A DNA stretch of 38,133 nucleotides from Firmicutes bacterium HGW-Firmicutes-4 (GCA_002841405.1 PGZR01000016.1:1-38133); one strand, 5' to 3'; positions 1 through 7,985 are shown, counted from the first letter of the stretch. Numbers and translations are program-made. The notes: a model not told the origin generated them from the sequence alone.

Positions 1-525
1 GGTCAGCCCCAGCATATTCAGGGCCGCCTTGGTGGCCGCATACATCGATTGGAGACCCATCGGTGACCAGGCGATGCCAGAAATGGTATTGACAATCTGA
101 CCGCCGCCCTGGGCCTTCATATAAGGAATCACATGGCGGATACCATAGAGGGCACCATAGAAGTTAAGGTCAAAGGCGGCCTTCCAGTCCTCGTTGGTCA
201 GCTCGGTAAAGCTGCCGGTTAAACCGGCGCCGGCATTGTTGAATAACAGATCGATCCGGCCGCCAAAGAATGCGGCGGCATCGGCCAGCATCGTCGTGAC
301 GCTGTCCTCCAAGGTCACGTTACAGAAGATGCCGATGATTTTATCGGGATAGGCGGCTGCCAGCCGAGCGCTTTCTTTTTCCAGGTTGGCCTTGTTAAAG
401 TCAGCGATGGCCACCTTTTTGGCGCCGTTCTGGAGCATCGTTTCGGCCAGCGCATTGCCAATCCCTGAGGCCCCGCCGGTCACCACTGCTGTCTTGCCGA
501 CAAAGTAATTATCAAATCCATACAT
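1..525 (-). CDS. SDR family NAD(P)-dependent oxidoreductase (3' end outside window)
   Basis: Reading leftward from ATG at 523-525, 175 codons stay open to the window edge. The start is fixed by AAAGGAGG about 9 bases upstream. The Rossmann glycine motif TGGASGIG lies near residues 15-22, NNAG near residue 80, and the catalytic YxxxK (YAATK) near residues 165-169, so this is a classical short-chain dehydrogenase/reductase with its active site inside the window. Family knowledge: such enzymes interconvert alcohols and ketones with NAD(P)H in the cytoplasm. The substrate cannot be read from the sequence. The gene begins 20 bases after the end of the disrupted membrane-protein gene and was probably co-transcribed with it. 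The remaining C-terminal part (usually 70-90 residues) is off the window. Confidence 0.93.
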   Translation of the reverse strand, partial: MYGFDNYFVGKTAVVTGGASGIGNALAETMLQNGAKKVAIADFNKANLEKESARLAAAYPDKIIGIFCNVTLEDSVTTMLADAAAFFGGRIDLLFNNAGAGLTGSFTELTNEDWKAAFDLNFYGALYGIRHVIPYMKAQGGGQIVNTISGIAWSPMGLQSMYAATKAALNMLGLT

Positions 526-545
526 TTCTTGTTCCTCCTTTGATT

Positions 546-1083
546 TTATATCGCCATCAGTCCCGATATGGCTGGGCCACCGAGGCTTTGCCGTGGGCCG
601 GATTGGCCACCGCTGACATCCGGCTGGACGTAACGGTAAATCGCCACCTCCAATATTTTGGCACTGAGGAAACAGGCATAGACCAGTTTGCAGACCAGTA
701 TCTGCCCGAACCACAGCGTTTCAAAATCGTAAAAGAATGAAGATCATCCCGTTGATCAGGGGCGTCAGAAGACCAAAAAACAGGGCGCAGAGCAGCGCCA
801 GCAATAACGGATTCCGAGGCAAACGCATCATCATGCGGCTGACCGGCAGATTGGTGGGTAGGGTCTTATTTGCCAGGGCCCGGGTTACATAATGGCGCAC
901 AAAAAAGACGTTGATCACGACGGTCATTACCCCGCAGATCACCGCATCAAGCATAATATCCGCCAAACCGAAGCTTTTGCCCCAGTTGAGCGCCACCATA
1001 ATCGCCAGGTTGATCCCCAGGGTCAAGAGAATCGCCGTCGTATTGTTCATATAGGGAAGCCGCATTTTTTTCGGTTACTTCAT
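546..1083 (-). pseudogene. Small membrane protein gene with early stop codon and frameshift
   Basis: A good ribosome site (AAAGGTG) precedes ATG at 1081-1083, but codon 3 is TAA (1075-1077). The frame then continues through PKK into MRLPYMNNTT and three hydrophobic segments. It hits TGA at 721-723 after ILLRF. One frame over, the leftward sequence stays open to TAA at 546-548 and reads plausibly (YDFETLWFGQILVCK, then YRYVQPDVSGG). Dropping one T from the run opposite 731-734 joins the two parts into a protein of about 175 residues with four to five membrane segments. The ribosome site, the join and the close spacing to the SDR gene indicate one ancestral gene carrying two lesions. Restart at the ATG at 1063-1065 could still make a 114-residue N-terminal product. 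I do not recognise the family. A sequencing error could explain one lesion but less easily both. Confidence 0.62.
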
Positions 1084-1098
1084 GATTTCACACCTTTC

Positions 1099-1112
1099 TA
1101 CTTAATTAGGTA
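1099..1112. promoter_or_regulatory. Near-perfect 14-bp palindrome, possible operator
   Basis: TACTTAATTAGGTA is palindromic except for one pair. It sits between a weak promoter-like TTGTTT-N17-TACCTA (leftward) and the ribosome site of the broken membrane gene and SDR unit. Position and symmetry suit a MarR- or TetR-type operator, but no cognate regulator is adjacent. Confidence 0.25.
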
Positions 1113-1143
1113 CCCAAATAATTAAAATAAAACAATTGAACTC

Positions 1144-1172
1144 AAAAAACGCATCAAAGACTTGAATGCGTT
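1144..1172 (-). terminator. Rho-independent terminator after the PAS-GGDEF gene
   Basis: Read leftward, AACGCAT pairs with ATGCGTT (1148-1172), with partial inner pairing, and is followed by a T run opposite 1144-1149. It lies about 60 bases past the stop of the diguanylate cyclase gene. Confidence 0.7.
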
Positions 1173-1233
1173 ATACTGGCGGTGGTTTTACCGGCCCTGA
1201 TCTCGTTTTCAGTTGCGCTGCGGATCTGCTTGA

Positions 1234-2211
1234 TCACATAGCGATCCGGTTTCGGCCTGACTCCTTGGCTTGATATAACTTCTGGTCGGCACGGTCGATA
1301 AACGCCGTCACCGCCTCGCCCCGGTATTCGGCAATGCCGCCGCTGATGGTTATTTTCAGCCCCTCGGCAAATGGATAGGCTTCTATGCGGGCGCGGATTC
1401 TTTCACAAACCAGGCCGGCGCTGGCCTGATCCGTATTGGGAAAGACGACCAAAAACTCCTCGCCGCCGTATCTTCCCACCACATCCTGAACCCGGATATT
1501 CCCGGCAATGATATTCGCCGTTACCTGAAGCACCTGATCGCCAAAAACATGTCCTTTGCTATCATTGACCGTTTTAAAGCGGTCAATATCAAACATCGCA
1601 ATTGAAATTGGCTGGCTGTTATGCCGGACCTCATGGATCCAGCTTTCCAGCTGCGCCAGCACCGCTCTGCGATTCTTGATCCGGGTCAGGGCATCGGTGA
1701 CATTCTCCGCTTCCAGCAGTTTGTTTTCATGCTCCAGCTGCAGCGCCCGTTCCTTTTTTTCGGTGATATCAAAAACGATCCCAGCCGCAAATTCCGCTTT
1801 GCCAGCGGCATCCCGCTGGGTTACCTTGCCACGATCATAAAACCACTTCCAGGAGCCATCCCGGGCCTGGATCCGGTACTCGCATTCGTATACATCCGCT
1901 TTTCCCTCCATGTTTTGCCGCATCGCAGCCATTACTACCGCGTAGTCATTGGGATGAAGTTTATCCGTAAAAAACGAATAGCTGATCTGTTCCGGCAGTT
2001 CATCGCTGCGGTAGCCCAACGCCGTAACCTTTAAGGGATTGAAGACAATCTTGCCAGTTTTAAGATTAAGGTACCAATGACCCAGATTGCCCGACCAGGC
2101 AAAATCCAGCCGCACTTCCTGCTCTTTTTGGGTCAGTAGCTCTTTGTTAAGCATCTCGAGTTCATCGATCCTTTCAAGCAGCTGTGCTCTGCTACAATTT
2201 GAATAATCCAT
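1234..2211 (-). CDS. PAS domain diguanylate cyclase
   Basis: 325 residues. A short N-terminal helix rich in charged residues (about 1-35) is followed by a PAS_3-type domain (about 45-155, ending in the typical DITEKKE linker), a coiled linker (about 155-170) and a GGDEF domain (about 170-325). The active-site motif is GGEEF. The inhibitory I-site RxxD (RVQD) lies exactly five residues before it, so product feedback by c-di-GMP is expected. The reaction is 2 GTP to c-di-GMP in the cytoplasm. No membrane segment is present, so the PAS domain should sense a soluble signal; no heme or flavin ligand is obvious. ATG at 2209-2211 is preceded by GGAGAGGA. The gene stands alone and ends in its own terminator. 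Confidence 0.95.
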   Translation of the reverse strand: MDYSNCSRAQLLERIDELEMLNKELLTQKEQEVRLDFAWSGNLGHWYLNLKTGKIVFNPLKVTALGYRSDELPEQISYSFFTDKLHPNDYAVVMAAMRQNMEGKADVYECEYRIQARDGSWKWFYDRGKVTQRDAAGKAEFAAGIVFDITEKKERALQLEHENKLLEAENVTDALTRIKNRRAVLAQLESWIHEVRHNSQPISIAMFDIDRFKTVNDSKGHVFGDQVLQVTANIIAGNIRVQDVVGRYGGEEFLVVFPNTDQASAGLVCERIRARIEAYPFAEGLKITISGGIAEYRGEAVTAFIDRADQKLYQAKESGRNRIAM

Positions 2212-2429
2212 TGCTCTTCCTCTCCTGTTGTAAATTTAATCGCTTGCTCTATTTATCAAACTATTTACCCAAACAACCATGATCAAATCAAATCTGGGCC
2301 AGACCTATATTTTCCCGTTCCCGCAGTATCATCAGCAATTTCCCATTCCTTAACTATTTACTTAATTATGTTTAGAGCGTTTAATCCCGGGTATATATAA
2401 TAAATAAACTCAACGGAAATAGAAATTTT

Positions 2430-2470
2430 AAAAAAAATGCCGTAAAACAGCGACAAGCTGATTTGCGGCA
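2430..2470 (-). terminator. Bidirectional-looking terminator after the S8 protease gene
   Basis: A long hairpin (2438-2470; arms TGCCG-AAA-CAGC and GCTG-TTT-CGGCA with single mismatches) is followed leftward by a run of eight T opposite 2430-2437 and rightward by CTTTTTT. It lies 50 bases past the protease stop codon. Confidence 0.85.
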
Positions 2471-2520
2471 CTTTTTTCAACCAGTTAAGTTGTCTGAGTT
2501 CAAAGAGCGGTCACCCGACG

Positions 2521-4212
2521 TTAAGGTCGCTCCACGTTTCCCGATACTTCACTTCCTTTTAACTTCACCTGAATCCGGATCCCTTCCATGCGGTAGCCCA
2601 AACCTTCAGTTCCAGCTATTTCTCCATTCTGGGCCCAATCCATCCAACCGATATTCTCGACATGAACCTGATAGTTTACATCAAAAAGATCGGCATCGGC
2701 CCCGGTTAACTCAATTTTAATCGCTTCCAGACGCAGTGATTCCCCCGTCGTGCCGCTTAATGCGCCATTTTCCACAAAATCCTGCCAGCCCTGATTCTCG
2801 ACATGGGTTTGATACCGAACCCCAATATCGTAGTTGTTGGCATTGACATTGAGTTCAATGGCTTCCAGACGCAGGGCCTCGCCCACGCTGCCACTGATTT
2901 CGCCATTGTTTACCAGCGCCTGCCAGCCGTTATTTTGAACTTGGGTACGATAGGCGGTCGTCATCACGGGATCTTTCGATATGACCTGGGCTAAGGCCTG
3001 ATCCAGTTGAATCAGGCCATAACCATAGTGATCGTCACGGCCTTGTTCACCCAGATCAATGGCCGTTTCTTTTAAAATCGCCTCGACCTCAGCCGCCGCA
3101 AGCGTCGGATCCGCTGCCATGAGAACCGCACCGGCGCCGGTCACAACCGGACATGAAAGAGAGGTCCCGGACTCGGTGATATAATCATCCTGAGCCCACA
3201 GGGTCGTGGTCTCAACACCTGGCGCGCACAGATCAACCTTTTCATTGTACTGGGAAAAATCAGCAATGACATTGTTACGATCCGTGGCCCCCACCGAGAT
3301 GACTCCGTCATAGGCCGAAGGAATCATCGTTTTTCCAGCATTTTCGGGATCGGCGCCATCATTTCCAGAAGCCGCTACCAAGATCTTTCCCGCGCCGGCG
3401 GCGTAGGCGATGGCCGCCTCCAGAACTGGCGAGACCTCATATCCCGCAAAGCTCATATTGATCGCCCGCACCTCGGGGCGATTGGCCGCATGATAAAGGG
3501 CGGCGCAGGCATAACCCAGGTTGGCCTCATTATCATCGGCCGTTTCACCCCCAATTCGGTACGGGGCGATTTTAATATCGGCGTTGCCGGCCACGCCGGC
3601 GATGCCAATCTCATTATTGGCAATCGCGGCAATACAGCCACTGATGGCGGTGCCATGGCCAACCACATCGATCGTCTCGGTTTGTCCGGTGACATAATCA
3701 TAACCATCGACAGACTGGCCGATGATATCCGGGTGGTTGCTGTTAAGACCGGTATCAAGAACCGCCACGACAACCGACTCTTGATTGTTGACCTGGTCCC
3801 AGGTCTGATCGGCGCCGACGCCTTCAAATTGCCAGGCTTGGGCTAGTTTGGGATCGTTTGGTAAGGTTGAAAATTTAAGGTAGGCATTTTTTTGTGCGGC
3901 CAGCACCCGGGGATTCTTTAACAGCTCAGCAACCAGTGCATCGGCCTGATCGCCATCCCTGACCTTGATCAAATCAACCTGATCATTTAGTTTTTCGCCG
4001 GCTTCGATTTGATTGGTCGTCAGCCCCAGATCTTTAATCGTGCCTTCATGTTGATAAATCACGACAATTTCGTCATCAATGTCCACATCATGATCCAAAC
4101 CCTCGACTTGATCATAACTCAGAATGCCTTGATTGGCGGCAACCGCCCCGATTGGTAAACCGCAAAGGATTATAATCACGATGAGCCCAATAATACGCTT
4201 CTTTAATTTCAT
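2521..4212 (-). CDS. Secreted subtilisin-like S8 serine protease with three C-terminal ChW repeats
   Basis: 563 residues. A signal peptide (about 1-26) precedes a propeptide-like region (about 30-120) and an S8 domain (about 125-415). The catalytic residues are Asp153 (VLDTG), His186 (GHGT), oxyanion Asn283 (ASGND) and Ser351 (SGTSLSCP), all intact. The C-terminus carries three ChW repeats of about 36-40 residues, starting near 421, 468 and 515, each with the form Y.(T/V)HVEN.GW...NG..(S/A)G..G...RLEAI. Family knowledge: ChW (clostridial hydrophobic with conserved W) modules occur on secreted clostridial proteins and are thought to mediate surface or polymer binding. The protein is probably exported and held on the cell surface or substrate. 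The next gene upstream encodes another ChW protein, so the two may act at the same place. ATG is preceded by an AGAAGG-like site. Confidence 0.95.
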   Translation of the reverse strand: MKLKKRIIGLIVIIILCGLPIGAVAANQGILSYDQVEGLDHDVDIDDEIVVIYQHEGTIKDLGLTTNQIEAGEKLNDQVDLIKVRDGDQADALVAELLKNPRVLAAQKNAYLKFSTLPNDPKLAQAWQFEGVGADQTWDQVNNQESVVVAVLDTGLNSNHPDIIGQSVDGYDYVTGQTETIDVVGHGTAISGCIAAIANNEIGIAGVAGNADIKIAPYRIGGETADDNEANLGYACAALYHAANRPEVRAINMSFAGYEVSPVLEAAIAYAAGAGKILVAASGNDGADPENAGKTMIPSAYDGVISVGATDRNNVIADFSQYNEKVDLCAPGVETTTLWAQDDYITESGTSLSCPVVTGAGAVLMAADPTLAAAEVEAILKETAIDLGEQGRDDHYGYGLIQLDQALAQVISKDPVMTTAYRTQVQNNGWQALVNNGEISGSVGEALRLEAIELNVNANNYDIGVRYQTHVENQGWQDFVENGALSGTTGESLRLEAIKIELTGADADLFDVNYQVHVENIGWMDWAQNGEIAGTEGLGYRMEGIRIQVKLKGSEVSGNVERP

Positions 4213-4239
4213 CCGAGACCTTCTTTCTACTGCTTTTTA

Positions 4240-4410
4240 CTATGTTAAAAGATTTTTGTCATCATTCCGATAATGATAATCCATTAAAGTCTGCGCGCAG
4301 GTGGTGCCACCGGTGTAATCATCGGATTGACGCAAATTCGGTATATCAAGGAATTTTTCTACCGCTGTTGGATGACCAATATAAATATCAGGTTTAACAT
4401 CGCAATTTAT
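4240..4410 (-). pseudogene. Decayed C39-like cysteine peptidase fragment
   Basis: 57 codons stay open leftward to TAG at 4240-4242 without a usable start codon; TAA at 4411-4413 closes the frame upstream. The translation contains IPNLRQSDDYTGGTTCAQT followed by LMDYHYRND. This resembles the active-site region of C39-like (papain-fold) peptidases, typically QSxxYTCGxTxxQxxLxYY. The usual nucleophilic Cys in YTCG appears here as Gly. The missing start, short length and lost Cys indicate a gene remnant. It abuts the S8 protease gene and probably marks an older, larger secreted-peptidase locus. Family assignment is by motif resemblance only. Confidence 0.5.
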
Positions 4411-4465
4411 TTATTATACGCTTTCCCAGGTCAATTTTCCATATTTTGTCACAATTCTTTAACTC

Positions 4466-4494
4466 AAAAAGCACATCCGTGAGGATGTGCTTTT
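4466..4494 (-). terminator. Perfect 12-bp hairpin terminator
   Basis: AAAAGCACATCC and GGATGTGCTTTT (4467-4494) enclose a 4-base loop. Leftward it is followed by TTTTTGAG, so it fits the end of the ChW/DUF3494 transcript, 140 bases past that stop codon. It also carries a T4 run rightward. Confidence 0.82.
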
Positions 4495-4635
4495 GGGGTT
4501 TATTTAGTGCTCGAAACTATTATACGGCTTCGAGTAACTCAAATCCTGGCAGCAAGAAGGGAGCCTTTGATTCAGCACAACTAATCGATTTAATGCATTG
4601 TTTTTTACTTCTGAATCAGTGCCTGCGAGCCTGAT

Positions 4636-6105
4636 TTATACAGGAGCGACTACGGTACTCTGAATTAAAGTGACTGCTGTCTGAGTCAATAACCGACCAT
4701 TGATCGATGCTTGAGATCCCAGGCCGATGTTTGTTTTGCCCAGGACAATTCCTTCAAAATGTGAACCTGTTCCAATTGAAACGGTTTCCGAGGCCTGCCA
4801 GAATATATTTTTAGCCTGTACACCGCCAGCTAGAATAACCTTTGTGTCACTGGCTTGAGTGATTCCTTTGGCAATTTGGAAGATGAACACATCATTTGGA
4901 CCGCCACTCAGAGTAACATCCGAATTGATTAAAACATCGTTATCCCAATTGTAAACCCCTGGAGTCAGCGTTTGACCACTGATATCGCCAGTGAACTGGT
5001 TCGTATAATTAACCGCTCTGCCCGCCGCATCAACGTAGGCTGTTTCCATATCACTAACGGCAGTGGTAAGGTTAACACCGGTTGGCGCTGCGTAGTCTGA
5101 TGCGTATGCTTTGCCCGTAATTTGTGGGGAAGTCGCAAACACATTCGTGGCATCAGCCGTCAGCGAGAATCCTGTCATGGCCGCTGCCGCAATGGGGCTA
5201 ACGCCAATATCTCCGGTAATTGCAGAATCTGGCACCGTCGAAATACCTGTTTTGGCCAAGATCGCAAAATTAGCTGCTGTCCCCAGGTTAACAGGTTCAG
5301 TCACGATTGCACCTGGTGCGACAACGGTTACATCACAACTGGCGGTCTTGTTGCCATCGACAGTTGTGACCACGATTGTGGCAATGCCGGCACTCACAGC
5401 GGTAACGCTGCCGTTTTCATTGACGGTAGCAACGGCTGTGTTGTCGGATGACCAGGTGACGCTTTTATTGGTGGAATCCGCTGGTAAAACGGTTGCTGCC
5501 AGTGTTTGGGTCTCACCAACTGTAAGGTTGGCTGTTCCTTTATCCAGGCTTACCGATACCGGATTAATGACATCCTCTGTTTTGATGATTCTAATTTCCA
5601 TTGCTTCTAATCTTAAACCCAGTCCTCTGGTTCCTGCTAATGCGCCATCAGAAACCCATCCCTGAGTCCAACCCTGATTTTCAATATGAACCCGGTATTC
5701 TACGGAGTATCCAGGCATGTTGATCAGATTAATATTAACGGCTTCCAAACGTAAGCCCTGACCTTCAGTTCCGGCCAGTTCCCCATTTTTTCGAACGCTC
5801 TGGTCGCCCTGATTTTCCACATGGACATTATACTCAATCCTGGCCTCCGCCGGAGCATTAACCAGTTGAATTTTCAGAGCCTCCATACGAAGTCCCTGAC
5901 CTTCCGTACCAGACATTTCGCCATCAGAGACCCAGCCGGTCCACCCTTGATTTTGGACATGGGTTTGATATGTCACGCCAACGGGGCTGGCAGCCGCCGT
6001 GTTTCGCTGGTCTTCCTGTGCGAAAACGTTTCCAGCTAGAAAGAAATTGGCAATCAAAAGGAACGATGCTAATAACAAAGCTTGTGTTTTTTTGAAATTC
6101 TTCAT
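4636..6105 (-). CDS. Secreted ChW-repeat / Big2 / DUF3494 (ice-binding-like) protein
   Basis: 489 residues. A signal peptide (about 1-29, cleavage near VFAQ) is followed by three ChW repeats (about 43-80, 88-125 and 131-170), a bacterial Ig-like Big2 domain (about 180-265; typical VTWSSDN, GSVTAVSAG, GIATI) and a DUF3494 domain (about 272-485; typical NLGTAANFAILAKTGIS, ITGDIGVSP, GVYNWDN). Family knowledge: DUF3494 is the fold of bacterial ice-binding proteins and many adhesins of organisms that never meet ice, so an adhesive or surface role is more likely than antifreeze. In the second ChW repeat both Trp positions are replaced (NQGDQSVRKNG against NQGWTGWVSDG in repeat 1). No LPxTG or other anchor is visible. 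ATG is preceded by AAGGAG. Confidence 0.92.
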   Translation of the reverse strand: MKNFKKTQALLLASFLLIANFFLAGNVFAQEDQRNTAAASPVGVTYQTHVQNQGWTGWVSDGEMSGTEGQGLRMEALKIQLVNAPAEARIEYNVHVENQGDQSVRKNGELAGTEGQGLRLEAVNINLINMPGYSVEYRVHIENQGWTQGWVSDGALAGTRGLGLRLEAMEIRIIKTEDVINPVSVSLDKGTANLTVGETQTLAATVLPADSTNKSVTWSSDNTAVATVNENGSVTAVSAGIATIVVTTVDGNKTASCDVTVVAPGAIVTEPVNLGTAANFAILAKTGISTVPDSAITGDIGVSPIAAAAMTGFSLTADATNVFATSPQITGKAYASDYAAPTGVNLTTAVSDMETAYVDAAGRAVNYTNQFTGDISGQTLTPGVYNWDNDVLINSDVTLSGGPNDVFIFQIAKGITQASDTKVILAGGVQAKNIFWQASETVSIGTGSHFEGIVLGKTNIGLGSQASINGRLLTQTAVTLIQSTVVAPV

Positions 6106-6472
6106 TTTTCTCCTTATTTTTTTTATTTTATTCTTGAAAACTCGAAAAGACAGTGTTGGTACTAATTTTTTGATAGAAAACTATCTTAACTTCCTCGAAT
6201 CTTATTTTTTTACTCCTCTCATTGGTCTATATCATATCACGCTGATCGACATAATTTCATTTTTATTGAAAAAAACACCCAAACACCTCTTGCATTAAAG
6301 AAAACTCTACCTCACTAAACTAATGCTGCCAGGCGACTCACTTTGTTTCATTCGATACCCGTCCTGGCCCATCTTGCACACATGCCCTAGGCCTCAACCG
6401 ACTTATTAATTTCTGCCATCGCCATCTTTCTTACCTTTCGCTGCGTTCGGCTAGCCCAAATTGATGCCGCAG

Positions 6473-6582
6473 CTATTTCTGTGTATGACACCAATGACCG
6501 TAAAGCAGCCCGTCTTTGATATAATCCTGGGGATCAGCATCATCGGACGGCTGGCACGTTATAATTCGCCCTTTACACCTTC
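6473..6582 (-). pseudogene. Possible remnant of a DnaC-like (phage/plasmid replication ATPase) N-terminus
   Basis: Read leftward, the frame gives PSDDADPQDYIKDGLLYGHW then CHTQK and TAG (6473-6475). Many phage-type DnaC-like proteins begin with a closely similar segment, DY-GxDGLLYCGKCHTPKQ. Here one zinc-finger Cys is lost and a stop follows. The neighbouring frame stays open to 6387 (RTQRKVRKM near its end), which may be the next part after a frameshift. If correct, this is a trace of a vanished mobile element. Evidence is motif resemblance in a very short stretch. Confidence 0.3.
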
Positions 6583-6725
6583 ATTCTTAAGACACAACGA
6601 ACTATTGATTGATGTGGAAATGACACTCTAAAAATTATTATCTATTCTGGCTGGCTGTACTGAATACGAATGCGTTTAGGGATGTCTTCTCGTTTCATTC
6701 TGTTTTTTCATTTTTCAGCGGCAAT

Positions 6726-6767
6726 ATAAAAACCCGACTATAGCTTTGTTTGCTTGCAATCGGGTTT
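6726..6767 (-). terminator. Terminator-like hairpin without an adjacent gene
   Basis: AAACCCGA and TCGGGTTT (6730-6767) enclose a long loop. Leftward it is followed by TTTTTATATT. It lies 138 bases beyond the stop of the frameshifted gene at 6905-7062 and could end the argD-to-tfoX transcript. Confidence 0.5.
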
Positions 6768-6779
6768 GTCTTCTCTATG

Positions 6780-6809
6780 AAACTGCTACCTCACAATAGC
6801 AGTTTTTTC
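6780..6809 (+). terminator. Terminator-like hairpin, rightward
   Basis: AACTGCTA and TAGCAGTT (6781-6804) flank an 8-base loop and are followed by TTTTTTC. No rightward gene precedes it, so it is either an orphan left after deletion or the tail of an unseen small RNA. Confidence 0.5.
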
Positions 6810-6904
6810 TTCCGTCTGAATGAATCCAATTTGATGGGTATTCTCCATAATTCTATGGTTCATTAGTGAATCATTCTGCGTCCTTTTCCTTGCCCACATC
6901 AAAA

Positions 6905-7062
6905 TTAACCAATCTTTTTAATTGAAGCGAATCGGTATGGTCTTAATCGCTCCTGCAGGATTCGATTGATTAGCATTGGCAACAGGGTGCTCGCCACTAG
7001 AAATACGATCATCCACAGGATCAATGGTTTATAGGTTTTTTATAAGACTGCTGATCGATCAT
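6905..7062 (-). pseudogene. Small membrane-protein gene fragment with frameshift, overlapping tfoX stop
   Basis: ATG at 7060-7062 overlaps the TGA of the TfoX gene (ATGA), the usual arrangement of translationally coupled genes. The first codons read MIDQQSYKKP, then the frame is lost. One frame over it continues YKPLILWMIVFLVASTLLPM with a basic tail to TAA at 6905-6907. The span is 158 bases, one short of a multiple of three, so a single lost base near 7043 (in AAAAAACC) explains the break. The repaired product would be about 52 residues with one membrane helix. It could be a small membrane protein or the N-terminal stub of a larger one. I do not recognise it. Confidence 0.45.
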
Positions 7063-7394
7063 TTTTTCTTTTTCTTGGGCTTGGGCATTGGCAGTTCCTG
7101 ATAACTGGCCCGCAGTAATTCGGCCAACCATTCCCGATCATCCAGCGAATCAATCAAAAACTGTGGCTTGGCACCCGGATATGGCAGACCTTCTTCAACA
7201 GCTCCCAAATGATCTTCAATCATGACTTGCCCTGCTTCCGTTTTCTTGAGAAATAACTGATTATCGCAGATTAGTCCAACAATCTTTTCGTCAAGATAAA
7301 CACCATATTCACCAAACATTTTTTTGCAGCTGATGTTTCCCGCTGCCATTAACTGATCACAGACATAGTCTGCAAATTCCTTACTGGTTCCCAT
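7059..7394 (-). CDS. TfoX/Sxy N-terminal domain protein
   Basis: 111 residues, nearly all one TfoX_N domain: FADYVCDQL, then KKMFGEYGVYLDEKIVGLI and FLKKT. It ends in a Lys-rich tail (PKPKKKKK). Family knowledge: TfoX/Sxy is a competence regulator in gamma-proteobacteria, but stand-alone TfoX_N proteins in Firmicutes have no established role. ATG is preceded by GGAGG. It is the last intact gene of a leftward group with gaps of about 60 bases (argD, yjbQ-like, hydrolase, tfoX-like). Confidence 0.9.
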   Translation of the reverse strand: MGTSKEFADYVCDQLMAAGNISCKKMFGEYGVYLDEKIVGLICDNQLFLKKTEAGQVMIEDHLGAVEEGLPYPGAKPQFLIDSLDDREWLAELLRASYQELPMPKPKKKKK

Positions 7395-7457
7395 TGTTGC
7401 CTCCTCAATTTAACATCTTACGATCTTTTGATCTGGTTATGACTTAATTTGCCGTTC

Positions 7458-7985
7458 TTATCGGTTGATAATACGGATCTGCATGCTTGCCATCACATCC
7501 AAAGCCGCCTCATTGAGACGGTCTTCATTACTGGCGACACAGCTGGCATCAACAATTATTTCCGCTTCCGGCAGGGCCGCCTTGGCCAGCACGGCGTCGG
7601 AAATCAGACAAATATTTGAAACCACCCCAACCAACTCGACCCGTTCATACTGGTTTACTGCCAGATAATTGGCGAGTTCCATTGATCCAAATGCGATCTT
7701 TTCGATGCATGCGTCAGTATCCAAGCGAAGCTGGGCCACCTTGCCATAAAGCTCCCACCCGGCGGTTCCTTTGATACAATGAATAACCGGTAAATTTCTA
7801 CCTTCCTGGGTGTTTAGATAATCGGCGGCATGGGTGTCATATGCAAACAGAATTTCCTGACCGTTCTGACGATATTCCATTATTTTTTGGGCAATCGGTT
7901 CCTCAAGACGAACCGCCTGGGGAAAGCCAAGGGCCCCATCGACAAAATCTTGCTGGTAATCTATTACCAATAGGATGTTTTTCAT
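7458..7985 (-). CDS. Isochorismatase-family cysteine hydrolase, nicotinamidase-like
   Basis: 175 residues covering the whole isochorismatase-like fold. The catalytic triad is visible as Asp9 (VIDYQQDF), Lys96 (IEKIAF) and Cys126 (VVSNICL). Asp50-x-His52 and His69 match the metal ligands of nicotinamidases, so nicotinamide deamidation to nicotinate is the leading guess. The length is shorter than classical PncA (about 210), and other cysteine amidohydrolases share these residues, so the substrate stays open. It lies 56 bases after the YjbQ-like gene in the same direction. Confidence 0.88.
   Translation of the reverse strand: MKNILLVIDYQQDFVDGALGFPQAVRLEEPIAQKIMEYRQNGQEILFAYDTHAADYLNTQEGRNLPVIHCIKGTAGWELYGKVAQLRLDTDACIEKIAFGSMELANYLAVNQYERVELVGVVSNICLISDAVLAKAALPEAEIIVDASCVASNEDRLNEAALDVMASMQIRIINR

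Larger units (their letters stand above)
6106..6904. other. Decayed intergenic stretch without intact genes
   Basis: About 800 bases with no convincing intact gene. The part next to the ChW gene is AT-rich leader. The part between 6300 and 6600 carries short leftward coding shreds in shifting frames. 6726-6809 holds two terminator-like hairpins with no gene beside them. The pattern suggests deletion and decay of former genes. Confidence 0.5.

Noticed and set aside
4500-4630. Open frames after the DUF3494 protein stop, one ending in a PGFE-like motif
   Set aside because: No start codon, short, and no membrane helix follows the motif, so it does not resemble a sorting signal.
4446-4634. 62-codon rightward frame
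   Set aside because: It contains a perfect terminator hairpin and lacks a ribosome site.
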